Source: Acholeplasma sp.
GTDB lineage: Bacteria > Bacillota_I > Bacilli_A > Acholeplasmatales > Acholeplasmataceae
Direction: 5' to 3'
NCBI GenBank assembly: GCA_012838065.1
Contig: DUPY01000004.1
Coordinates: forward strand, 1 to 35,459
Length of the DNA stretch: 35,459 nucleotides
Shown here: piece by piece, positions 26,487 through 34,075 of the stretch
How positions within the stretch are numbered: the stretch's first letter is position 1
Layout: every line of letters starts with the position of its first letter
Notes under the pieces: model-generated
Databases searched by the model: none
What the model was told of the DNA's origin: nothing
Seen by the model: only the letters and a program-made list of their open reading frames with translations
Translations under genes and position numbers: made by a program

Positions 26487-28289
26487 ATGAATAACGATTA
26501 TAAGAAAGAATTTTTTGATGAATCAATTGCTGAAAACAAACAATCAACATTTTTAAAAACATTTTTTGATGCACTGAAAAATGGCGATGTTAAACGCACG
26601 CAATCACTTCAAGTTGAATACCAAAGATTTGAGGAAGAATGGTTAAATAATTTGAATACTTTCTTTCCAAGTCTTATTCAAATTACACGCGATTTAAAAA
26701 GTTCATTAAGAACAGAAGAAGAAATTTTACCTGTTGAAAAAACACGGCGAACAAATCCGGAATCAATTCGGCACTTACTAAGAAACACTCGATACATTAA
26801 AGATATCGATGAATCTGGTGACATTATTCCAGAAAAAGTTTTAAATGCTTTATCAGAAATAGATTATGGGATTTATGAAAACCGCTTTATTATGACACTT
26901 GTTGATAGGCTCTATCATTATTTACATAGACGTATAGAAGTTATTAGAGAGCATGTCATGGGTAACAAAGAAATGCATTTTAATTATGAAAGTTTCTTTG
27001 AAATTGATAAAACGAGTTATCAGATGCAAATCAACATAAAAGCTAACGAAGAAATTGATATTAAAGAAATTGATATTCATAACTATCGAATTTATGAGAT
27101 GGCCAATGAAGCATTTAAAGTCATCTCACGTATTTATCATAGTGAATTTATGAAAGTTATGAAAAAATATCAAAAAGTAAAACCACCAATTATGAAGACG
27201 CAAATCATCTTGAAAAATCCTAATTTTAAAAATGCGTATTTGTTGTGGCTATACCTTGATAAACTTAATGAGTTAGAATACACTTTGGAGCGTAAGATTA
27301 AAAAAGTTGATTTTAGTAAAACATATTCCGAAGAAATTGATCGTAGCATTTCAGCCTTGTTTTCAACAATTTATAACAATAGTGATATTAGTATTAAAGA
27401 TGGGGAAATTATTACCGAAAATATAAAGCCAAAAAGTAACGATGTGGACTATGTTAATAACGCATCACTTACACCAGTGCCCTATGTTTTAGAGCCAAAT
27501 CTTGCAACAGAGTATCACTTGAAAAAAGCCAAACAATTTATTAATAAGCAATTCACTGAAATTACTCAAACGACTCATGATCATGAACAAAGTTTAAAAC
27601 AATTGCTTGTTGACCAATACGGTATTGCAAATCAAGTCTTTAATTATTATTTTGAAACCGATCAAGATGAAGATGTCTTTGATCGCCTCATTAACTATGC
27701 GAATCCGGTTAGACGTTATGAGGAAGCACTCCGTAAGTATGTTGTTGCAAAAACACAAAGAGAAGTTACAGAAAAAATGTTTAATGATGCTGTAAACCTT
27801 GAAGCACGTTGGATAAGAGAAGCTGACATACTTCATAAAGAAGCCATCAAACATATTATGGATAAAGAATACAAAGAAACCGAAGAAGTTGTTATGAAAA
27901 TGCGTAGAGAACACGCAAGAGAAATGGATGGCTTTGACCGTGAACTTGTTAGTGAAACAAAGAAGAAACTTCGTATTGCTCGAACAAAAAATAAAGAAAG
28001 TATACAACTTATTAAAAAGTCGTATAGTGATAAGCTTAAAGAGTTTAGAGTTAAAGAGCGCGAACGCGTAGCAAACGAACGTGAAAAAATTAAAGAACGC
28101 AACAAAATAATGCGTCAAAAAATTAAAGAAAAACGTGCGAAAGAACGTGAAAAAGAACTTCTTAAATTAAAGAAAAAACGCGAACAAGACAAAGAAGCTC
28201 TCCGCAAGCGCTTAATGATGCAAAAAGACAATCTTCGCAAGCAAAACAACGAAAAATTGCGAAAGTTAGCAAGTAAAACTGTTGAGTAA
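26487..28289 (+). CDS. DUF2357/McrC-like partner protein with long C-terminal coiled coil
   Basis: 600 residues, no signal peptide and no membrane helix. The N-terminal 400 residues resemble DUF2357/McrC-like partners of McrB-type ATPases, most visibly in YGIYENRFIMTLVDRLYHYL, where ENRF (131-134) is the recurrent motif. From about residue 441 to the end the protein is an almost pure Lys/Arg/Glu coiled coil, with no recognisable PD-(D/E)XK motif where McrC carries its nuclease. This suggests a structural or adaptor role, perhaps bridging the membrane-bound ATPase to another component, which is inference. Start ATG 26487 has only a weak AGGT upstream and is probably coupled to the ATPase gene 9 nt before. 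It is the last gene before the terminator at 28302-28339. The DUF2357 assignment rests on the motif and on context and needs a profile search. Confidence 0.6.
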   Translation: MNNDYKKEFFDESIAENKQSTFLKTFFDALKNGDVKRTQSLQVEYQRFEEEWLNNLNTFFPSLIQITRDLKSSLRTEEEILPVEKTRRTNPESIRHLLRNTRYIKDIDESGDIIPEKVLNALSEIDYGIYENRFIMTLVDRLYHYLHRRIEVIREHVMGNKEMHFNYESFFEIDKTSYQMQINIKANEEIDIKEIDIHNYRIYEMANEAFKVISRIYHSEFMKVMKKYQKVKPPIMKTQIILKNPNFKNAYLLWLYLDKLNELEYTLERKIKKVDFSKTYSEEIDRSISALFSTIYNNSDISIKDGEIITENIKPKSNDVDYVNNASLTPVPYVLEPNLATEYHLKKAKQFINKQFTEITQTTHDHEQSLKQLLVDQYGIANQVFNYYFETDQDEDVFDRLINYANPVRRYEEALRKYVVAKTQREVTEKMFNDAVNLEARWIREADILHKEAIKHIMDKEYKETEEVVMKMRREHAREMDGFDRELVSETKKKLRIARTKNKESIQLIKKSYSDKLKEFRVKERERVANEREKIKERNKIMRQKIKEKRAKEREKELLKLKKKREQDKEALRKRLMMQKDNLRKQNNEKLRKLASKTVE

Positions 28290-28301
28290 TTATTAAAAAA
28301 T

Positions 28302-28339
28302 GAGTGTCTAAAAAAAATTATTTAGGCATCTCTTTTTTT
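28302..28339 (+). terminator. Rho-independent terminator closing the giant-protein operon
   Basis: GAGTGTCTAAA (28302-28312) pairs with TTTAGGCATCTC (28321-28332), with one G-U and one bulged base, across an 8-nt A/T loop. Seven T residues (28333-28339) follow. It lies 12 nt after the stop of the coiled-coil gene and ahead of the galE promoter, so it separates the two transcription units. Confidence 0.8.
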
Positions 28340-28362
28340 AAGTATGAAAATATTAATGTTTT

Positions 28363-28371
28363 TGATATAAT
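28363..28371 (+). promoter_or_regulatory. Extended -10 promoter for galE
   Basis: TGATATAAT matches the extended -10 consensus TGnTATAAT exactly. The -35 region about 17 bp upstream (TATGAA, 28343-28348) is poor, as is common for extended -10 promoters. Transcription would start near 28378, too close to ATG 28381 for that codon to be used, which supports the start at 28396. Confidence 0.7.
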
Positions 28372-28382
28372 ATCATTAAGAT

Positions 28383-28390
28383 GGAGGAGA
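28383..28390 (+). promoter_or_regulatory. Ribosome binding site that fixes the galE start
   Basis: GGAGGAGA lies 5-12 nt ahead of ATG 28396. The in-frame ATG at 28381 overlaps the front of this site and cannot be served by it, so 28396 is the start. Confidence 0.85.
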
Positions 28391-28395
28391 AAAAC

Positions 28396-29391
28396 ATGGC
28401 AATTTTAGTGACCGGAGGACTAGGGTTTATTGGTTCACATACAGTAATTGAATTATTAAGTTCAGGTTATGAAGTAGTTATTGCAGATAATTTAAGCAAT
28501 TCAGAAATTTCTGTACTAGACAAGTTAAAAAAACTAAGCAATAAAACGATTGCTTTTTATGAAATAGATGTTACAGATAAAGATAAGTTAGAACTTATTT
28601 TCTTAAATCATGAAATCGATGGAATTATTCACTTTGCAGGATACAAGGCAGTAGGGGAATCTGTCGTAAACCCATTATCATATTATTATAACAACTTGAT
28701 GTCTACTATAAGCTTGGCAGAATTAGCAAGTAAGTATGACGTCGAGTCTTTTGTATTTTCTTCATCTGCAACTGTTTATGGGGATAACGTTTCACCATTT
28801 AAAGAAGATATGCCTTTGTTGGAAAGAACAAATCCATACGGTGAAACTAAAGCGATGAGCGAACGTATTTTATCAGATTATTCAAAAACAGAACCAACGA
28901 AAAAAATTACATTATTAAGATATTTTAATCCGATTGGTGCGCACGAATCTGGCTTGATTGGTGAAGTTCCAAAAGGTATTCCAAACAACTTAATGCCTTA
29001 TATTACACAAGTAGCTAGTGGAAAACGTGAAAAATTATTTATTTTTGGAAACGACTATGATACACCAGATGGCACTGGCGTAAGAGATTATATTCATGTT
29101 GTTGACCTTGCAAGAGGCCATGTTGCTGCACTTAAAAAAGCTAAACAAGGTATTAATATCTATAATTTAGGTACTGGAATTGGTGTTTCTGTACTTGAAT
29201 TGATTCATACGTTTATTGAAGTGAATCAAGTAGACATTCCTTATGAAATTGTTGAACGAAGACCTGGTGATATTGCCGTAAGTTATGCTGATACATCTAA
29301 AGCGGAGAGAGAACTAGGATTTAAAACGGTAAAAACTGTTGAAGACATGGTTCGAGACGCGTGGCGATTTGAGAAAAACTTAATAAAATAG
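28396..29391 (+). CDS. galE: UDP-glucose 4-epimerase
   Basis: 331 residues, the usual GalE length. It interconverts UDP-glucose and UDP-galactose (possibly UDP-GlcNAc/GalNAc) in the cytoplasm with bound NAD. N-terminal Rossmann motif TGGLGFIGSH (6-15). Catalytic serine in FSSSATVYGD (S124), and the YxxxK pair in NPYGETK (Y148, K152). RYFNPIGAHESG and the C-terminal ERRPGDIAVSYAD are typical family signatures. It is the first gene after the promoter at 28363-28371, and the next gene starts 1 nt after its stop. The neighbours (polymerase/ligase, dehydratase, glmM, glmU) place it in sugar-nucleotide supply for a surface polysaccharide. I cannot tell from sequence whether it prefers Glc or GlcNAc substrates. 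Confidence 0.93.
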   Translation: MAILVTGGLGFIGSHTVIELLSSGYEVVIADNLSNSEISVLDKLKKLSNKTIAFYEIDVTDKDKLELIFLNHEIDGIIHFAGYKAVGESVVNPLSYYYNNLMSTISLAELASKYDVESFVFSSSATVYGDNVSPFKEDMPLLERTNPYGETKAMSERILSDYSKTEPTKKITLLRYFNPIGAHESGLIGEVPKGIPNNLMPYITQVASGKREKLFIFGNDYDTPDGTGVRDYIHVVDLARGHVAALKKAKQGINIYNLGTGIGVSVLELIHTFIEVNQVDIPYEIVERRPGDIAVSYADTSKAERELGFKTVKTVEDMVRDAWRFEKNLIK

Positions 29392-29392
29392 A

Positions 29393-30757
29393 ATGAAAAT
29401 GACAACGAGAACTTCAGCAATAATGAATAACAAACAGCAAATGCTCCTTCATTTAGTTCTACTTGGATTGATTACTTATGGATTGTGGCTGTTCCAATTT
29501 TCTTTTTGGATTAATGTCACAATTTTTGCCATATTGATGATTCTAGCAATATTAAAGGGGACATTTAAACAACAATTGTTGGTTCTTTTGTTTAGTATAC
29601 TTGTCTCTTCACGAACACACGATACAACATTGTTAGAATTAACAAACAACATTATCTATACCGTTGATCCTCATATTGTTACAGTTTCGATATTATCCAT
29701 AGTAAGTATTGTAAAAGCGGTAAAAAACCGGAAAATGCATATGGGAAAACTAAGTTTACCAATATTACTAATTTCGATTTATGCATTAATATCCATTATA
29801 TGGACGCCAGTATTTATTGATGGACTATCTGGTTTTTTCACAATTCTTGAAGGTTATATGATGTACTTTATTATAAGTGAACATAAAGATGAAGAGTTAT
29901 CAATGAAAGATATTTCAATAGTTTTTACAGTTTTTGGTTTCGTCCTTTCAGCACAAATGCTTACACACTATATAAATTATGGGTTTATAGAAGCCCTGAA
30001 AACGAAACATGTATTTAGTGATTTTTGGGCAAATCCAAATGTTGCATTTGCACTTTATGGATTTATTATCCCAATGAGTTTATATAAGTATCGCCATATA
30101 AAATCAAAATATAAATATTTATTCATCGTTTTGGATTTAATGATTATAGGTTGTATGATCTTAAGTCAATCGAGAGGGCTATACTTTGGTTTTATTGTAG
30201 GTATTATATTTGCATTACTTATTTATTTTAGAAGTCGTTCAAAAACATTATTAGTTATTGGAGGAACGATCTTTGTATCTTTTATAGCAACCATGATGAT
30301 TTTGGTATTCTTTAAAGAAAGATTTATATCGTCATACGAATGGATGGATGAATTTTCAAGTGGTAGATTAGCACTTTATGATATAGCGATTCACAGATTT
30401 ACAGGATCGCTAAGAACATTTATATTTGGAGACGGTATATTATCGAGTAGATATTATATAGAATTGGCCGGAAAGTCATCGATGTATTACCATAGTTTTT
30501 TCTTTTATGCATTTGCAACACTTGGAATCATTGGTATTGCCTTATACAGTTTTTTATTTTATAGAATCTATCAAGTTTTCAAACCAAGGTTAAGAAAATA
30601 TGCTTATTTAAGTATTGCAATTCTTGTTTTCTTGGCACACCAACTTGTAGATGTGGGCTTTGATAATCGATTTTTAGGTGTTATATTTTACTTTATTGTA
30701 GGTCTTGTAGAGTATCGTCAGTTGAACTTGGAAAAGCAGTTGCAAGAATGTAAATAA
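29393..30757 (+). CDS. O-antigen ligase / polymerase-like (Wzy/WaaL) membrane protein
   Basis: 454 residues, strongly hydrophobic throughout, with about ten predicted membrane helices. LSQSRGLYFGFIVGI corresponds to the SRG-containing motif of the Wzy_C/O-antigen ligase family. A large outside loop follows, and then YYHSFFFYAFATLGIIGIALY matches the conserved HNxxL...LGIIG segment near the C-terminus. Such proteins polymerise or transfer lipid-linked glycans on the outer side of the membrane. Which of the two is done here, and onto which acceptor, is not visible. The start at 29393 has no good ribosome binding site and is probably coupled to galE. The nearby in-frame ATG codons (29399, 29423) are alternatives. 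Confidence 0.75.
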   Translation: MKMTTRTSAIMNNKQQMLLHLVLLGLITYGLWLFQFSFWINVTIFAILMILAILKGTFKQQLLVLLFSILVSSRTHDTTLLELTNNIIYTVDPHIVTVSILSIVSIVKAVKNRKMHMGKLSLPILLISIYALISIIWTPVFIDGLSGFFTILEGYMMYFIISEHKDEELSMKDISIVFTVFGFVLSAQMLTHYINYGFIEALKTKHVFSDFWANPNVAFALYGFIIPMSLYKYRHIKSKYKYLFIVLDLMIIGCMILSQSRGLYFGFIVGIIFALLIYFRSRSKTLLVIGGTIFVSFIATMMILVFFKERFISSYEWMDEFSSGRLALYDIAIHRFTGSLRTFIFGDGILSSRYYIELAGKSSMYYHSFFFYAFATLGIIGIALYSFLFYRIYQVFKPRLRKYAYLSIAILVFLAHQLVDVGFDNRFLGVIFYFIVGLVEYRQLNLEKQLQECK

Positions 30758-30797
30758 GTATGTTATATTAAGTATGCTATATTATGTATATTATATA
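30756..30797 (+). promoter_or_regulatory. Tandem 14-mer with extended -10-like elements; candidate internal promoter
   Basis: AAGTATGTTATATT (30756-30769) is followed at once by AAGTATGCTATATT (30770-30783), one mismatch, and then by a weaker third copy (30784-30797). Each of the first two contains TGnTATATT, an extended -10-like element. The first copy overlaps the stop codon of the upstream gene. No convincing -35 is seen. It could drive the dehydratase-glmM-glmU genes separately. Confidence 0.4.
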
Positions 30798-30808
30798 AAG
30801 AGACAAAG

Positions 30809-30833
30809 TGATAGGATTTTCAAAATTTTATCA
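30809..30833 (+). promoter_or_regulatory. Hairpin in the leader of the dehydratase gene
   Basis: TGATAGGATTT and AAATTTTATCA pair over 11 positions (two G-U pairs) around a 3-nt loop. No T-run follows, so it is not a typical terminator. It lies 56 nt ahead of ATG 30890. On the DNA level it may also be an AT-rich operator. Function not known. Confidence 0.35.
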
Positions 30834-30889
30834 TCGTGTCGTGGAATCATTCAAAATGTTTCGATAGCAATTTAAGATTGGAGAGAAAT

Positions 30890-32752
30890 ATGAAACAAAA
30901 AAATATTTTCTTTAGTAAAGTCTCAAAGATTATCATCTTGGTGGCTTTTGATATTATTGCACTATTAGCAGCCTTTTTACTAGCGCTATTAGCAATTAGA
31001 ATTTTAGTTGTTACAACCTTTACAGCAGGAGCAGTATTAAAATTTCTACTTGTAACAATTGGGTTTAAAATCATTTGGTTTTATATTTTTGGACTTTATA
31101 AGATTGTAACAAGATACATTGGCTTAATTGATTCAGTACGTGCATTTTTTGCAGTAGTATCTGCAAATGCCCTTATTTATATTCACTTACTTATAAATCA
31201 TGTGGATAGTGTGTACTTGTCCGTTGTTTTACTTGCAACACCTATTGAGTTTTTAAATATTTTGGTACCAAGGTTTTTTGAACGTTTATATGAATATTTT
31301 AAAAGTACAATACGTCATAAGCGTATAGGTTTAAAACGTACAGTTATTATTGGTGCAGGAGCAGCAGGTAGAATCGTCTTAGAAGAAATTAACGCTAATG
31401 TAAATTTGAGTAATCGTGTTGTTTGTTTTGTTGATGATAATCCAGAGAAGCAAAACAAATATATTTTAGGTATTCCAATTGTGGGTAGTCTTGATGATTT
31501 AGAAAAAGTAATTATTGAGTATCATGTTCAAGAAGCAATTTTCGCGATTCGTGAACTTGATGAATATCGACAAAAAGAAATTATTGAACGATTAACCGCA
31601 TTAGAGGTTAGTATTAAAAAGTTAAATTTAATATCTGAGATCAATGATACACAAAAAGCACAAATTATTGACTTTAATATTGAAGATTTATTAAATAGAG
31701 AAGCGGTTGTTTTAGAAAATAGCGGTATCAAAGATTTTATTAAAGATGAGATTGTTCTCATAACAGGTGGTGGTGGATCTATTGGTAGCGAACTTGTTCG
31801 TCAAGTAGCGAAATATCAACCAAAAGCAATCATTATTTTTGATTTTTATGAAAACAATGCTTATGAGATTCAAATGGAAATTGAACGACATATGAAAAAA
31901 GGTATGTTTGAGCGATTTGAGCTTCATGTTATTATAGGTAGCGTATATAATAAAGAACGCGTTTATGAAGTATTTAAAACTTATCGACCAACCATTGTAT
32001 TTCATGCAGCAGCATACAAACATGTACCGCTTATGGAAAGTAACTCTAAAGAAGCAATTCGTACAAACGTTATTGGGACACATTATGTTGTTGATGCTGC
32101 AATTGAATGTGATGTTAAAAAGTTTGTGTTAGTATCAAGCGATAAAGCGGTACGTCCAACAAATGTTATGGGAGCTACCAAACGATTTGCTGAACTTATT
32201 ATTTCTAATGCAGATAAAGTATCAAAAACAAAGTTTTCTGCAGTTCGTTTTGGCAATGTTTTAGGATCAAATGGAAGTGTTATTCCTCTATTTAGAAAAC
32301 AAATTGATGAGGGTGGTCCTGTTACTGTTACAGATGAAAGAATCACACGTTATTTTATGACCATTAAAGAAGCGGTTAGCTTAATTTTGCAAAGTGCAGT
32401 TTATGCAAAGGGGGGCGAAATTTTCGTCCTTGATATGGGTGAACCAGTTAAAATTTTAGATTTAGCACGTAAGATGATTCGTCTTAAAAATTTAATACCA
32501 GATAAAAATATTAAAATTGAAATTACAGGATTAAGACCAGGTGAAAAATTATATGAGGAGTTATTGATTGATGTTACTAAAAATAACCATACATCAACAG
32601 AACATCCAAAAATATATATTGAAAATGCAAGTGAAGATATACGTAATTTACCGATTGATGAACTTGTTCAAACGATTGAAACCATGAATAATGATGACGT
32701 TCGATCAATGCTAAAAGAAATTATTAAAACGTATCAAATAAGTAATTCTTAA
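30890..32752 (+). CDS. Membrane UDP-HexNAc 4,6-dehydratase of the WbpM/PglF/CapD family
   Basis: 620 residues. The start is ATG 30890 with GGAGAG at 30880-30885. The upstream in-frame GTG at 30836 has no such site and adds a non-conserved stretch. About four N-terminal membrane helices are followed by a Rossmann domain with GAGAAG (155-160) and a second, catalytic SDR domain with ITGGGGSIGSE (G293-G299). Active-site region: SSDKA (S416/S417) and NVMGATKR, where Met427 stands in place of the usual Tyr of YxxxK, with Lys431. This Ser-Met-Lys arrangement is known for the long WbpM-type branch. LRPGEKLYEELL is also a family signature. The enzyme converts UDP-GlcNAc to a 4-keto-6-deoxy sugar, the first step towards sugars such as QuiNAc, FucNAc or bacillosamine. 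No downstream aminotransferase is in the window, so the final sugar is open. glmM follows after 18 nt. Confidence 0.88.
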   Translation: MKQKNIFFSKVSKIIILVAFDIIALLAAFLLALLAIRILVVTTFTAGAVLKFLLVTIGFKIIWFYIFGLYKIVTRYIGLIDSVRAFFAVVSANALIYIHLLINHVDSVYLSVVLLATPIEFLNILVPRFFERLYEYFKSTIRHKRIGLKRTVIIGAGAAGRIVLEEINANVNLSNRVVCFVDDNPEKQNKYILGIPIVGSLDDLEKVIIEYHVQEAIFAIRELDEYRQKEIIERLTALEVSIKKLNLISEINDTQKAQIIDFNIEDLLNREAVVLENSGIKDFIKDEIVLITGGGGSIGSELVRQVAKYQPKAIIIFDFYENNAYEIQMEIERHMKKGMFERFELHVIIGSVYNKERVYEVFKTYRPTIVFHAAAYKHVPLMESNSKEAIRTNVIGTHYVVDAAIECDVKKFVLVSSDKAVRPTNVMGATKRFAELIISNADKVSKTKFSAVRFGNVLGSNGSVIPLFRKQIDEGGPVTVTDERITRYFMTIKEAVSLILQSAVYAKGGEIFVLDMGEPVKILDLARKMIRLKNLIPDKNIKIEITGLRPGEKLYEELLIDVTKNNHTSTEHPKIYIENASEDIRNLPIDELVQTIETMNNDDVRSMLKEIIKTYQISNS

Positions 32753-32770
32753 AATTTTAGGAGAAAATGT

Positions 32771-34075
32771 ATGCCAAAATATTTTGGAACAGACGGTATT
32801 CGTGGCGTAGCCTTTGAGTTTTTAAACGAAAAGCTCGCTTTTAAAATTGGACAGGCATTAAGTATAGCCTTTGAAGAAAAAGAAGTTGTTATTGGATGTG
32901 ATACTAGAGCATCATCAATGACACTTGCACACGGGATTGCCTTTGGCGCAATTACACGTGGATTACATGTGAAATTTGCTGGTGTTGTCTCCACACCAAT
33001 GATTGCTTATTATTCGAAAAAGAAGCAGATGATTGGTATTATGGTTACCGCATCGCATAATCCATATACGGATAATGGTATTAAAGTATTTGATAAAGGC
33101 TATAAATCAACCGAGGCTATCGAAGATATTATCGAAGGGTATATTGATAAAGATGAAATTGAGTTTAGTCATTATGGAACATTTGATTTAACCGATGATG
33201 TTGCTAATGAATACATGGAGTTATACAAAAAAATTAAAATTGAGAACTTTACCGATGTTATCGGTGTAGACAGTGCTCATGGGGCAAATTATAAAATCGC
33301 AAAAAAAGTACTAAACTATTTTCAAATACCATACAAACATATCGGAAATGAACCGGATGGAGTAAATATTAATAATGGTTTTGGGTCAACACATATAAAA
33401 ACCATTCATAAGTATGTAAAGGAGCATCAATTGGCATTAGGATTTGCATACGATGGAGATGGTGATAGACTTTTAGTTTGTGACCAAAATAATATATACG
33501 ATGGCGATTTACTCATTTATATCATCGCAAACTATTTAAAAGATCAAAATTTGTTATATAAAGACTCTGTTGTGTTAACACAAATGAGTAATCCAGGAAT
33601 TATTAAAGCATTTAAAGACCGAAATATTCATGTTGTTGAGACTGAAGTTGGTGATAAATACGTATCAGAAGCCATTCGAAAAAACAATTACACAATTGGT
33701 GGTGAAAACTCAGGACACTTATTATTAACACACTTGTTACATAGTGGTGATGGATTACTTGCAAGTATGTATATCCTAGAGATTTTATCGAAAACAAATA
33801 AGACATTAAGCGAGTTAACAAGCGATGTCATTATGTATCCACAAAAGCTTATCAATATAAAAAATATTAATAAAGATGTCTTAAAATTAGACCATGTTAA
33901 AAAGTATATCGAAGAAACTCGCACACGACTCGGCGAAAATTCTAAAGTCTTAATTAGACCGTCAGGGACCGAACCACTTCTTCGTGTAACAATGAGTCAT
34001 GTTGATCAAAATATCTTAGACCATGAAATAAATCAAATGGTAGAATTTCTTAAACAAGAAGGAGAAAAAGTATGA
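32771..34075 (+). CDS. glmM: Phosphoglucosamine mutase
   Basis: 434 residues, slightly short of the usual 445-450 but complete. It converts glucosamine-6-phosphate to glucosamine-1-phosphate, the step before GlmU. The start MPKYFGTDGIRG is the family N-terminus. The phosphoserine loop is in TASHNPYTDNG (S95). The metal site DGDGDR runs 228-233, the sugar-binding loop GGENSGH includes E312-H316, and the phosphate-binding loop RPSGTEP starts at R396. AGGAGA precedes the ATG at a good distance. The stop TGA overlaps the glmU start by 4 nt (ATGA), so the two are translationally coupled. This also shows that TGA is a stop codon in this organism. Confidence 0.95.
   Translation: MPKYFGTDGIRGVAFEFLNEKLAFKIGQALSIAFEEKEVVIGCDTRASSMTLAHGIAFGAITRGLHVKFAGVVSTPMIAYYSKKKQMIGIMVTASHNPYTDNGIKVFDKGYKSTEAIEDIIEGYIDKDEIEFSHYGTFDLTDDVANEYMELYKKIKIENFTDVIGVDSAHGANYKIAKKVLNYFQIPYKHIGNEPDGVNINNGFGSTHIKTIHKYVKEHQLALGFAYDGDGDRLLVCDQNNIYDGDLLIYIIANYLKDQNLLYKDSVVLTQMSNPGIIKAFKDRNIHVVETEVGDKYVSEAIRKNNYTIGGENSGHLLLTHLLHSGDGLLASMYILEILSKTNKTLSELTSDVIMYPQKLINIKNINKDVLKLDHVKKYIEETRTRLGENSKVLIRPSGTEPLLRVTMSHVDQNILDHEINQMVEFLKQEGEKV

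Noticed and set aside
27594-28118. 174-codon minus-strand open frame
   Set aside because: It is antisense to the Lys/Glu-rich coiled coil, whose composition yields few stops on the other strand. The translation is Phe/Ile/Cys-rich low complexity with no start signal.
24981-28289. An ordinary McrBC restriction system
   Set aside because: The ATPase has a membrane anchor and no DNA-binding N-terminus, the partner shows no nuclease motif, and both are embedded in a surface-protein operon.
28381-28383. ATG 28381 as the galE start
   Set aside because: It overlaps the ribosome binding site GGAGGAGA and lies about 3 nt from the predicted transcription start; ATG 28396 gives the standard GalE N-terminus.
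30836-30889. GTG 30836 as the dehydratase start
   Set aside because: The extra 18 residues are not family-like and no ribosome binding site precedes the GTG; ATG 30890 has GGAGAG.
31712-32083. 123-codon minus-strand open frame
   Set aside because: It lies wholly within the dehydratase catalytic domain, with no recognisable domain or ribosome binding site.
34073-34075. TGA read as tryptophan (Mycoplasma code)
   Set aside because: glmM ends here at its expected length and glmU starts in the 4-nt overlap; all Trp codons in the window's genes are TGG.
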